Shown here piece after piece: positions 54,117 through 61,466 of a stretch of 61,466 nucleotides of DNA (within the stretch, counting starts at the first letter, position 1; each line of letters begins with the position of its first letter). Origin of the DNA: Listeria ilorinensis (lineage in GTDB: Bacteria > Bacillota > Bacilli > Lactobacillales > Listeriaceae); contig NZ_CAJYCN010000017.1 in NCBI RefSeq assembly GCF_913566895.1, positions 1 through 61,466 on the forward strand, in the 5' to 3' direction. The notes under the pieces are model-generated. The model searched no databases and was not told the DNA's origin. It was given only the letters and a program-made list of their open reading frames with translations. The translations under genes and the position numbers were made by a program.

Positions 54117-55316
54117 ATGAAAAGCAAGTATTTTTCAACATCACTTGGTCTATATATCAATTACTTCGTTCATGGCATGGCGCTGATCATCATTGCGCAA
54201 AATATGGATGCCTTTGCCGCTCAGTGGCATACAGACATGGCCGGCGTTGCTTTTGTTGTTTCTTCTTTCGGAATCGGAAAATTGATCGCCGTATTTTTCT
54301 CTGGTAAACTTTCCGATCATTTCGGTCGAAAATTATCACTCATTGTCGGTGCGCTCTTCTACCTTGCCTTCTTTATCGGGATTCTCATCAGTCAGAGCAC
54401 AGAAATCGCCTATTTCTTTGGGATCTGTGCTGGATTCGCCAATTCCTTCCTTGATACAGGAACTTACCCAGCCCTGATGGAAGCTTATCCGGCAAAAGCA
54501 GCCTCTGCCAACATCGTGGTTAAAGCCTTTGTACAAGCTGGTCAATTTTTACTACCGTTTATGATCGCCTTTATTATGAGTCAGCATTTGTGGTTCGGCT
54601 GGAGTGTTATTTTCCTCATCGCGGTCCTTTCTCTCAATACCATTTTTATTGCCACAAGGAAATTCCCGCCAATGGTTGAGGAGGATATATCAGCTAAGCC
54701 GCAAGAACAACCTGTCAGCAAATGGCATTTCAGTGTGGATGAAATTTGTCTAATCTGCTTTGGTTTTGTTGCGCAGGGGCTTCTTTATTTACTAAGCAAC
54801 TGGATTGCCAAATATGGTTCGACCGTTGTTGGTATGTCTGATAACGCATCAAAAATGCTAGTTAGCTTGGAAAGCATAGGCGCTATCATTTGCGTCATTG
54901 TGACCTTCACACTGGGCAGCCGCGGTGTATCTACACTTAAGATTTTACTGACTTACCTGACGATGACCATGTTTATCTCGCTTGTGCTCTGGGCAATGCC
55001 AAATCCGACTGTCGCCGTTGTTTGTTCTGTGCTTCTTGGCTATTTCTCAGCTGGCGGTTTGATCCAACTTGGCTTAACACTTCTTGCGGAGGTCTCGACG
55101 CGCGGGAAAGGTTTTGTCACAAGTCTTTACACCATTGCAGAAGGAATCGCCGTTTTTGGTATCCCAATCGTAGCAGGTGCCATGTCTCGCACGAATATCG
55201 CAAATATTTACTTGTTGAATGCCCTAGTAGCCTTGTTTGGTCTGTCACTTCTGATTGTTATCTTGGTTCGTAAAAAACAGCGTGCCGAAGAGCTAGAAAC
55301 GAGTAGCCTTTCCTAA
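54117..55316 (+). CDS. MFS transporter, paralogue of the preceding one
   Basis: A 399-residue, 12-helix protein with loop motif GKLSDHFGRKLSLIVG. It shares start (YFSTSLGLYINYFVHGM vs YFPTALALYFTYFIHGI) and layout with the transporter at 52702, pointing to gene duplication. It has its own upstream region and AAGGAG, so it may be regulated separately. Probably imports a related hydroxyacid. Confidence 0.86.
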   Translation: MKSKYFSTSLGLYINYFVHGMALIIIAQNMDAFAAQWHTDMAGVAFVVSSFGIGKLIAVFFSGKLSDHFGRKLSLIVGALFYLAFFIGILISQSTEIAYFFGICAGFANSFLDTGTYPALMEAYPAKAASANIVVKAFVQAGQFLLPFMIAFIMSQHLWFGWSVIFLIAVLSLNTIFIATRKFPPMVEEDISAKPQEQPVSKWHFSVDEICLICFGFVAQGLLYLLSNWIAKYGSTVVGMSDNASKMLVSLESIGAIICVIVTFTLGSRGVSTLKILLTYLTMTMFISLVLWAMPNPTVAVVCSVLLGYFSAGGLIQLGLTLLAEVSTRGKGFVTSLYTIAEGIAVFGIPIVAGAMSRTNIANIYLLNALVALFGLSLLIVILVRKKQRAEELETSSLS

Positions 55317-55382
55317 AAAAACCAGAAATCGAACGAAATCCCCTCTGTTACATGGCGGATCGTTTGGATTTCTGGTTTTTCA
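55314..55382 (+). terminator. Terminator after the second MFS gene
   Basis: AAACCAGAAATC pairs with GATTTCTGGTTT across a 33-nt loop, followed by five T. Confidence 0.75.
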
Positions 55383-55467
55383 TTTCATTGTTTATACCTA
55401 CGAAGAAACAGCAGCGTGAAAACTTGCAGCCAAGTCCCTAACTGATATTTGATTCCGACTACAAGCA

Positions 55468-55516
55468 TTAAAAATAACCATCTAATCATTTTGAAAGGAA
55501 TAGATGGTTATTCGCT
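55468..55516. repeat. Perfect 12-bp inverted repeat in the intergenic gap
   Basis: AATAACCATCTA and TAGATGGTTATT around a 16-nt spacer. It lacks a good T-run, so it is either a weak terminator for the converging LysR gene or a protein-binding site. Confidence 0.5.
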
Positions 55517-55579
55517 ATTCGATTTCTCGACCACTATCGACTGATGCGTGACTCTCGTTTTATGTGATAAAAATGAGCC

Positions 55580-56398
55580 CTAATCAAGTTCTTTCAGAAA
55601 GGCTTCCAGCCGCGTTTTCAGCTCCTCATCCTGAAATGGGTATTTGTCGCTTGCAATTAGGTAAAAAGGGCGTTTCATGCCAGTGTGGGCCATTGTGTCC
55701 GGATGCTTTCTACCAACATAGACCGATTGTAGCGACCGGCCAAGCCCTCGTGTCACCAGCTCGTCGATCGCTTCATTGCTATTGATCACCAGTAACTCCT
55801 TCGGTACAATATTATGTCTTTCAAAATAAAGATCGGTATATTTACGAATCCCCGACCCTTCTTCACGCACAATCCACGTCGAGTGATCAGGCGGGCCAAT
55901 CAGTACCAGCTCATCTTCTTTAAATCGCGTCCGCTGGATATCTGGGACAACTTCTGGAGATTCGACTAGGCCAATGTCGCACTCAAATGAATGCACCAAG
56001 CCAAGAATCGACATCGAATTGGCGATCCGGATTTCAAAGTCCACGTCCGGACAGGCCGCCTGCAGCTTTTCAATGATTTGCGGCACGACATGCTGGCCAA
56101 TCGTTTGCGAGGCACCGATCGTATATTTGCGCCGCTTTCTTTCACCAATCATCTGCGTCTCTTCTTTAATAACTTCCCAGTTCTTCTTTAATAGTTTGAC
56201 TTGCATGTATAAATGATGTGCTGCTTCGGTAATGATGAGCGTTTTGCCGCTGCGCTCGAATAATTTTGCTCCGACAATTTCTTCTAATTTTTCGATATGT
56301 ACGGAAATGGTCGGTTGTGATAAATATAGCTGGCTCGCTGCCTTGGTAAAATTCTTGTTTTCATAGACTGCAATAAATGAATCAAATAGCTGAAACAT
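55580..56398 (-). CDS. LysR-family transcriptional regulator
   Basis: A 272-residue LTTR: HTH at about residues 15-40 (NFTKAASQLYLSQPTISVHIEKLE in parts), followed by an effector domain with YTIGASQTIGQHVVPQII. Start at the ATG at 56398 (MFQLFDSF), since GAGGGGA lies 4-5 nt upstream. It converges on the second MFS gene and shares no promoter region with it, so its target is uncertain. Confidence 0.88.
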   Translation of the reverse strand: MFQLFDSFIAVYENKNFTKAASQLYLSQPTISVHIEKLEEIVGAKLFERSGKTLIITEAAHHLYMQVKLLKKNWEVIKEETQMIGERKRRKYTIGASQTIGQHVVPQIIEKLQAACPDVDFEIRIANSMSILGLVHSFECDIGLVESPEVVPDIQRTRFKEDELVLIGPPDHSTWIVREEGSGIRKYTDLYFERHNIVPKELLVINSNEAIDELVTRGLGRSLQSVYVGRKHPDTMAHTGMKRPFYLIASDKYPFQDEELKTRLEAFLKELD

Positions 56399-56465
56399 AC
56401 GTCCCCTCATCCTTATTTTGACATTGTTAACTCCAGTTTACCGCAGTTCACCATCTCTGCCAATG

Positions 56466-56500
56466 AAAAAACCGGCATATCAACATGCCGGCTCTTCTTT
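56466..56500 (-). terminator. Terminator after the DUF896 gene
   Basis: Minus strand GCCGGCAT pairs with ATGCCGGT around GTTGAT, followed by five T. Confidence 0.85.
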
Positions 56501-56503
56501 ATT

Positions 56504-56728
56504 TTAAGCTTTTAATTTTGCTTGTTCTTCTTTTAATTTACGTGGTGTCACATCATCACCCAGCGGATCAATGATGGTCACATGATGTAAATTATCCTTG
56601 ATCGTACCGCGGATCATAGCGCAATATTCCTTCCGAAGCGCTGCTTGGTGGGTCTTCTCATGCTCCGTCAAGCTGCCTTCTTTTTGTTTTGCCGCATACG
56701 CATTGATTTGTGCCAATAATTCTTTCAT
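56504..56728 (-). CDS. DUF896/UPF0291 protein (YnzC-like)
   Basis: A 74-residue protein of the UPF0291 family with two helices: INAYAAKQKEGSLTEHEK, then AALRKEYCAMIRGTIKDNLH, and VTIIDPLGDDVTP. A soluble helical hairpin of unknown function; the Bacillus relative is in the SOS regulon. GGAGGGATC precedes the ATG. Single gene with its own terminator. Confidence 0.9.
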   Translation of the reverse strand: MKELLAQINAYAAKQKEGSLTEHEKTHQAALRKEYCAMIRGTIKDNLHHVTIIDPLGDDVTPRKLKEEQAKLKA

Positions 56729-56895
56729 GTGATCCCTCCTCCATTCAGTTACTTTTCATAAGTAACTATCCAAATAATAACATAAAGGTCAAATTATGTC
56801 AAACTATACTTTCAACCGCTGGCAGATGAGGGATGAACATGGTAAAATAGTGGAATGACAAGCATGAATAATGGACTGAAAGAAGGATGAACGAT

Positions 56896-57861
56896 TTGAA
56901 AGAGTTTTTTCAATTATTGAAACAAGGGAATAAATCGGCTTTAATGGCAGCGGTGGTCAATGCAGTGGTCTCGCTCGTTAAAGGAACGACCTATATATTT
57001 ACTGGCAATGTGGCCATGTTCGCGGAAACCCTACACAGTTTAGGAGATGCGGCCAATCAGTTATTTGTTTTCACTGGATCCGCCCTTAGTCGAAAACGAC
57101 CGACAAAACGCTTTCCGAAAGGGTTTGGCCGGGTGGTCAACTTGGTGCTGCTTGGTGCAGTGATCGTTGTTGGCATCATGGCATATGAGACTATCAAGGA
57201 AGGTGTGAGTCACATTTTCCACCCGACCGAATCCACCGGTTTTTTGATCAATCTGATCGTTCTACTGGGTTGTACGGCGCTTGAATCAACTGTACTTTTG
57301 AAAGCGATGCGGGAAATCATCCATGAAACAGGTGCTGAAGCAAAAGGTTTAGCCATTTTCCCCGTTGCGTTAAAAAATCTGAAGCAGGCAAAAGCTGCGA
57401 CTAAGCTGGTCTTTATGGAAGATACTGTAGCGACAGGCGGTGGACTTTTGGCAGCACTTGCCGTTGTAATTTCGCATTTTACAACATTTCATCAGGCAGA
57501 AGGGATTGCTTCTATTCTGATCGGACTCATGATGTTTATCGTTGTAGGCGAAGTCTTTCTAGATAATGCTGGCGGCGCGATCGGCAAATCGGATGAAGGC
57601 ATGCATTTACAAGTTGGACAGCGAATCATGACCGATCCTGACGTACGGGATATTCAAATTTTGACCGTCATCAAAGAAGGCGATACTTTTCATGTGGATG
57701 CCGAAGTTGAGCTTGATTCAGCGCTGACATTAGCAGAAATTGATGACATTCGTAACCGGATCGAGGATGATCTGCTTCAAATCGATAACATTTCCGATGT
57801 GATGATCACATTTGATGAAGAAGATAGCGTGATGGATTGGGAGTATGGTGACGGACGATAA
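56896..57861 (+). CDS. Cation diffusion facilitator family transporter
   Basis: A 321-residue CDF protein with about five to six helices. SALMAAVVNAVVSLVKG, AMFAETLHSLGDAANQLFVF (the metal-binding HSLGD segment) and a C-terminal cytoplasmic ZT-dimer domain (DVRDIQILTVIKEGDTFHVD). It probably exports Zn2+, Fe2+ or Mn2+. I use TTG 56896 (8 nt after AAGGA); the ATG at 56887 directly abuts the RBS. Confidence 0.88.
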   Translation: MKEFFQLLKQGNKSALMAAVVNAVVSLVKGTTYIFTGNVAMFAETLHSLGDAANQLFVFTGSALSRKRPTKRFPKGFGRVVNLVLLGAVIVVGIMAYETIKEGVSHIFHPTESTGFLINLIVLLGCTALESTVLLKAMREIIHETGAEAKGLAIFPVALKNLKQAKAATKLVFMEDTVATGGGLLAALAVVISHFTTFHQAEGIASILIGLMMFIVVGEVFLDNAGGAIGKSDEGMHLQVGQRIMTDPDVRDIQILTVIKEGDTFHVDAEVELDSALTLAEIDDIRNRIEDDLLQIDNISDVMITFDEEDSVMDWEYGDGR

Positions 57862-57871
57862 TTATATTTAG

Positions 57872-57905
57872 AAGAGATGCTCTAAATGGGCGTCTCTTTT
57901 TTTAA
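57872..57905 (+). terminator. Terminator after the CDF gene
   Basis: AAGAGATGC pairs with GCGTCTCTT across TCTAAATGG, followed by a T-run. Confidence 0.8.
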
Positions 57906-57969
57906 AAGTGTTAATTCTTCATCTCACTAGTATCTTATTTTTAGCTTTTCTATTTTGTTTTCGAATTTG

Positions 57970-57978
57970 TGATATGAT
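57970..57978 (+). promoter_or_regulatory. Extended -10 of the double-cubane reductase operon
   Basis: TG-A-TATGAT, about 85 nt before the ATG at 58061. No clear -35 is seen. AACATGTT lies directly after it and could be an operator. AAGGACGTG precedes the start codon. Confidence 0.4.
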
Positions 57979-58060
57979 GAACATGTTATGAAACCGCTTT
58001 TCTATTGCCAATAAATAAAACGAATAATTCCGAATAAAATTCATAAAAAGGACGTGTAAA

Positions 58061-59227
58061 ATGATGCAAGTAAAAAAAGAACTGCCAGAGATTTTCGATG
58101 AATTCGGTGAAATGCGTCAAAAAGGCTTTCTTGCAGTTAAAGAATTGAAAGAGCAAGGCACACCTGTTGTGGGCGTCTACTGTACCTTCATGCCGGAAGA
58201 AATCACCATGGCAGCAGGAGCTCTTCAAATCAGCCTTTGCTCCACATCAGACGAAACGATTGCCGATGCCGAGGAAGACTTACCCCGCAACCTTTGCCCA
58301 CTGATCAAATCTAGTTACGGTTTTGGCAAAACGGATAAATGTCCCTACTTCTACTTTTCGGATATCATTGTCGGCGAAGCTACTTGTGACGGCAAGAAAA
58401 AAATGTATGAATATATGGCTGATTTCAAAAACTTGTATCTGATGCATCTGCCAAATATGCGCAACAGTCCTGAAAGCTTTGCCCTTTGGAAAGCAGAGAT
58501 CATCCGCTACAAAGAAATGCTGGAAAGCTATCTGGAAGTAGAAATTACTGAGGAGGCCATTCGTGAAGCCATCAAGTTGAAAAATCAAGAGCGGATCGCA
58601 CGCAAGAGTTTCTATGGTCTTGGCAAACTGAATCCTCTTCCGATCAGTGGCAGCGAAATCTTCAAAGTCATGTATGGCGCGAATTATTCCTTTGATAAGC
58701 CCGCATTGATCCAAAATTTGACAGAAACGCGCGAACAAATTTTAGCCGACTATGAACAACAGGAGAAAACACCTTCTGCTAAACCACGCATTCTGATTAC
58801 GGGCTCTCCAATTGGCGGCGCTACTGAAAAAGTGATCCACGCAATCGAAGAAAACGGCGGTGAAGTAGTGGCTTTTGAGAACTGTACGGTAGCAAAACCA
58901 ATTGAACGGCTGGTTGATGAAAACGAATCCGATGTGTATGAAGCCATTGCCGCAAAGTATTTAGACATCGGTTGTGCTTGCCTTTCAGATAATCAACCAC
59001 GGATCGATTTGTTGAATAAAATGATCGACGACTATCAAGTAGACGGTGTACTGGATATGGTCCTGCAATTCTGCACCCCCTTCTCTGTTGAATCACGAAA
59101 AATCAAGCAATTTTGTCAAAAAGAAAAACAAGTTCCTTATTTATATTTAGAAACAGACTATTCGAATGCCGATGTTGAGCAGATCAATACACGGATCACT
59201 GCATTTATCGAATTGATGAAAGGATAA
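58061..59227 (+). CDS. Double-cubane-cluster protein, 2-hydroxyacyl-CoA dehydratase/benzoyl-CoA reductase-like
   Basis: A 388-residue protein of the HgdB/YjiM superfamily. Cysteines at residues 41, 60, 79, 94 and 109 lie in CTFMPEE, CSTSDE, NLCPLIK, DKCPYFYFSD and ATCDGKK, the pattern of proteins that hold an [Fe8S9] double-cubane or [4Fe-4S] cluster. Such proteins reduce small or poorly reactive molecules after ATP-driven electron injection by the activase, which is the next gene (7-nt gap). Lone dehydratases have two subunits; a single subunit favours the double-cubane group. Substrate unknown. Confidence 0.85.
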   Translation: MMQVKKELPEIFDEFGEMRQKGFLAVKELKEQGTPVVGVYCTFMPEEITMAAGALQISLCSTSDETIADAEEDLPRNLCPLIKSSYGFGKTDKCPYFYFSDIIVGEATCDGKKKMYEYMADFKNLYLMHLPNMRNSPESFALWKAEIIRYKEMLESYLEVEITEEAIREAIKLKNQERIARKSFYGLGKLNPLPISGSEIFKVMYGANYSFDKPALIQNLTETREQILADYEQQEKTPSAKPRILITGSPIGGATEKVIHAIEENGGEVVAFENCTVAKPIERLVDENESDVYEAIAAKYLDIGCACLSDNQPRIDLLNKMIDDYQVDGVLDMVLQFCTPFSVESRKIKQFCQKEKQVPYLYLETDYSNADVEQINTRITAFIELMKG

Positions 59228-59234
59228 GATCGTT

Positions 59235-59993
59235 ATGAAAGCCATTGGAATCGACTCCGGCTCTACCACAACTAAAGGCGTATTACTGGAAAATGGGCAA
59301 ATCATTCAAACTGAACTTTTGCCAACTGGCGGAACTCCCAAAGAAGCCATGGAAGCCATTTTATCCCGTTTCTCCCATCAGTCGAAAATCCCTGTTGTAA
59401 CAACCGGATATGGGCGTAAACTGATTCAGGCAGATAAGAGTCTGACGGAAATCACCTGCCATGCTAAAGGCGCAAAATGGCTTGCAGCCGAAACACGCAA
59501 CATTATTGACATTGGCGGTCAGGATTGCAAGGCGATTCGTTTGGATGCGCTGGGTGCCATCGAGGAATTTAATATGAATGATAAATGTGCAGCTGGAACA
59601 GGTCGTTTTATTGAGGTCATGCTGCGGACACTTGGTGAAAATATTTCTGCGATTGACTCCTTTGTTGAAAATGCTCATCCTGTCAAAATCAACAGTATGT
59701 GTACAGTTTTTGCCGAATCAGAAATCATCAGCTTGATTTCAAAAGGTGAGGCCAGAAATGATATTGCTCTGGGTGTGCTTCATTCCATTTGCAGCCGTGT
59801 GGCCAATCAATTTGCCAGAGTCAGTCCTAGCCAAAAAGGAATTGTCTTTTTTTCCGGTGGCCCATCAAATAGTGAAGCGATCCGAACGATCTTATCCCAC
59901 TACATCAAACGTCCAGTCGAAACACACCCTCTCGCCCAGTATACAGGTGCAATCGGAGCAGCCATTTTGGCAGAAGAACGTGTTTTGACATGA
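59235..59993 (+). CDS. BadF/BadG/BcrA/BcrD-family ATP-dependent activase
   Basis: A 252-residue ASKHA-fold ATPase similar to HgdC/YjiL. Phosphate-binding GIDSGSTTTKGVL is at residues 5-17 and NIIDIGGQDCKAI near 90. Cys118 (NDKCAAGTGRF) and Cys156 (NSMCTVFAESE) would bind the [4Fe-4S] cluster shared by the homodimer. ATP hydrolysis lowers the cluster potential and passes one electron to the preceding double-cubane protein. The next gene overlaps its stop by 4 nt. Confidence 0.92.
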   Translation: MKAIGIDSGSTTTKGVLLENGQIIQTELLPTGGTPKEAMEAILSRFSHQSKIPVVTTGYGRKLIQADKSLTEITCHAKGAKWLAAETRNIIDIGGQDCKAIRLDALGAIEEFNMNDKCAAGTGRFIEVMLRTLGENISAIDSFVENAHPVKINSMCTVFAESEIISLISKGEARNDIALGVLHSICSRVANQFARVSPSQKGIVFFSGGPSNSEAIRTILSHYIKRPVETHPLAQYTGAIGAAILAEERVLT

Positions 59994-60481
59994 CTCCGCC
60001 TATTGAGCGTTCCAAAAAAATGATCATTGTCCCTTTCTGCGTACTTAATCAGAATGCCGTTATCCATCAATGGGAGCGAGCAAATGGTGCATTTCCTTTT
60101 GTCCAATTGATTTTAGAAGCAGGCGTTGGCTTGATCCAGCTCCCATGTCCCGAACTGATTCACTTAGGCATGGATCGCCCGCCGTTAGAATATACAGACT
60201 ATGATACAGACCGGCATCGGGAATGGTGTCGAAAAAGTTTGGAACCGACTTTTTGGCAAATCGACCGTTTTTTGGCTGCCGACTATGAGATTCTAGGTGT
60301 ACTAGGAATTGCTGAAAGTCCAAATTGTGCGATTTCCGGACATCGCGGCGTAATGATGGAGATTTTTTGGAAGACTCTAGATGCACGCGGGATCGAGCTA
60401 TCCTATTTAGAAGTCCCTGTAAATATTTTGGATAAACAAGAAAAATTTGAGCAAGAAATTAGGGCATTTTTACAAATATAG
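59990..60481 (+). CDS. TudS-related putative desulfidase (CD3072-like)
   Basis: A 163-residue protein resembling the TudS/DUF523 desulfidases, and in particular the CD3072-type group found beside an ECF S component in C. difficile. Cysteines 17 (PFCVLNQNA), 53 (LPCPELIHLG) and 113 (SPNCAISG) fit the three-cysteine [4Fe-4S] site that leaves one iron free to take sulfide from thiolated substrates; Cys80 is extra. ATGA overlap with the activase. A thiolated nucleobase or other thio compound is a likely substrate. Confidence 0.78.
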   Translation: MTPPIERSKKMIIVPFCVLNQNAVIHQWERANGAFPFVQLILEAGVGLIQLPCPELIHLGMDRPPLEYTDYDTDRHREWCRKSLEPTFWQIDRFLAADYEILGVLGIAESPNCAISGHRGVMMEIFWKTLDARGIELSYLEVPVNILDKQEKFEQEIRAFLQI

Positions 60482-60521
60482 TGTGTGAAAATAAGGCTTT
60501 GAGAAAGTAGGTAAGGGAGAA

Positions 60522-61076
60522 TTGAGAGAGTTTAACGCAAGAATCATTGCTTTTTGCGCCATTGGGGTTGTATTAAATGTGGTGGTAGGATCATTTGTTT
60601 CAATGTTGCACATTCCGTTATTATTTTTAGATACGATCGGAACCATTTTTATTGCCGCATCGTTCGGTATTTTTTACGGGGTGCTGACAGGCGTTTTGAC
60701 AAATCTATTGATGTGCCTGACAACAGGAATCACCTCGCTGCCCTTTGCCCTAGTAAGTGTGGCAGTTGCAATCGTAGTTGGACTTGTAGCGAAGAAAGGC
60801 TTTACTTTGAGCCGTGCATTGATTGCAGGACTTATTTTAGCGATTGTCTGCCCTTTGATCGGCACAATTATTCGAATTACATTCTTTGGCGGAGCAACAG
60901 GTTCGGGCGCAGATGTCATTATTTTCATTTTACGCGCTTCAGGTCAAGAATTATTTACCTCGACATTTATTGCTACGATCATGGCCAACTTAGTGGATAA
61001 AGTGGTTTCGTGCTTGATTGTATATTTCCTGATGAAACAGGTTGCGATCAAAAAGATGATTGGTCGAACAGTTTGA
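60522..61076 (+). CDS. ECF transporter S component (CD3073-like)
   Basis: A 184-residue membrane protein with six helices and LLFLDTIGTIFIAASFGIFYG, LTGVLTNLLMCLTTG and SGADVIIFILRASG, the pattern of ECF S components, which bind a vitamin-like substrate and use a shared EcfAAT module encoded elsewhere. It is the last gene of the reductase operon, so it likely imports the compound that the desulfidase or reductase acts on. It starts at TTG 60522 close behind AAGGGAG; the spacing is short, so the start is uncertain. Confidence 0.82.
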   Translation: MREFNARIIAFCAIGVVLNVVVGSFVSMLHIPLLFLDTIGTIFIAASFGIFYGVLTGVLTNLLMCLTTGITSLPFALVSVAVAIVVGLVAKKGFTLSRALIAGLILAIVCPLIGTIIRITFFGGATGSGADVIIFILRASGQELFTSTFIATIMANLVDKVVSCLIVYFLMKQVAIKKMIGRTV

Positions 61077-61083
61077 AATGAAA

Positions 61084-61155
61084 GAGAACAGCAGAGGCGA
61101 ATCAAGTGCTGATTTAGCAGTTAGCAGCATTGGTTCGCTTTTCTGCTGTTTTTAT
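61084..61155 (+). terminator. Terminator of the reductase operon
   Basis: AACAGCAGA...GCGAA pairs with TTCGC...TCTGCTGTT (internal bulges) around a loop of about 24 nt, followed by five T. Confidence 0.75.
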
Positions 61156-61192
61156 TTTCCTGTTGTTTTTGTGATTTAGGGGTTTTAAGAAG

Positions 61193-61466
61193 ATATTTAG
61201 ATAAATATGTTTATTTAAACGCAAGCGCATCCGGAGCATCGTCATGATTGTGCCCGATTTACATTTCATAATGTTTATTTAAACGAGGAGTCCTGGCACG
61301 TTTTTAAGGAATAAAGTTTCATTTACATTTTATAATGTTTATTTAAACATTTTTAAACCATTCTTGTCTATCTACTTTTCCAGGATTTACATTTCATAAT
61401 GTTTATTTAAACTGTTATTGTCCAGAAAACACAGCCTTTCTCTTATGAATTTACATTTCATAATGT
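61193..61466 (-). CRISPR. CRISPR array 2, partial, running off the window
   Basis: A 28-bp repeat, plus strand ATTTACATTT...GTTTATTTAAAC, at 61257, 61321 (one C-to-T change), 61385 and 61449 (cut at the window end). A degenerate copy lies at 61193-61220 and matches only in its last 14 bases. All four complete spacers are 36 bp. The decayed left end indicates a leader and possibly cas genes to the right of the window. The repeat is related to, but distinct from, that of array 1; both fit Listeria type I-B repeats. Confidence 0.95.

Noticed and set aside
59990-60481. A third subunit of a two-subunit hydroxyacyl-CoA dehydratase
   Set aside because: Its motifs and cysteine pattern fit TudS/DUF523-like desulfidases and not HgdA/HgdB subunits.
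1-61466. rRNA, tRNA, tmRNA or known riboswitch genes
   Set aside because: Scanned for tRNA-like ends, rRNA segments and lysine, T-box or SAM leader motifs; none could be supported.

Overview
The window looks like chromosomal DNA from the genus Listeria or a very close relative. The reasons are low-to-moderate GC, Bacillales-type ribosome binding sites with frequent GTG/TTG starts, and long blocks whose gene order I recall from Listeria: pgi, an S1-domain protein, a PatB-type C-S lyase, an FtsX-type ABC exporter, an orphan PTS IIB, aspartokinase, a cyclophilin, the seven-gene mrp operon, YuxO, YuiD, ndh-2, YumC, YuzB, YuzD, a NifU-like protein, LtrC and YutF/YutD/YunD. The qui (shikimate/protocatechuate) block and the type I-B-like CRISPR repeats also fit. 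The vancomycin-type cluster and the rhamnoside island are not part of the Listeria sensu stricto backbone that I remember, so a more distant species is likely. The order comparison is from memory, not a search.

Layout. 1-10.2 kb: core metabolism and small operons, with a frameshifted NUDIX gene. 10.6-16.6 kb: complete Mrp Na+/H+ antiporter operon. 16.7-25.1 kb: accessory block with an LhrC-like sRNA candidate, a membrane-anchored nuclease, an AraC regulator, and a divergent operon for rhamnoside breakdown (GH78 rhamnosidase, MFS, esterase, ROK kinase). 25.16-25.64 kb: a cas-less CRISPR array transcribed leftwards. 25.9-27.3 kb: small housekeeping genes. 27.4-31.1 kb: a three-gene vanC-like cluster (D-Ala-D-Ser-type ligase, VanXY peptidase, VanT membrane serine racemase) with no vanRS. 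31.3-42.4 kb: redox, Fe-S and phosphatase genes, plus a strong sRNA or leader candidate at about 36.07-36.25 kb. 42.4-47.6 kb: an LPXTG surface protein, an MGMT-like protein, DUF72 and Prs. 47.7-55.3 kb: a shikimate/quinate utilisation block under a QuiR-like LysR regulator. 55.6-57.9 kb: a second LysR, a DUF896 protein and a CDF transporter. 58.06-61.08 kb: a double-cubane-cluster reductase, its ATP-dependent activase, a TudS-like desulfidase and an ECF S component. 61.19 kb to the end: the start of a second CRISPR array running out of the window.

How the parts may work together. The van-like genes form one translationally coupled unit (1-nt and 4-nt overlaps) that could make D-Ser, join it to D-Ala and remove D-Ala-ending precursors. 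The 58-61 kb operon encodes an ATP-driven low-potential reductase pair plus a Cys-rich desulfidase and a substrate-binding membrane component; its substrate is unknown. It and the van-like cluster are the best candidates for something new. No rRNA, tRNA, transposase or phage genes were seen.
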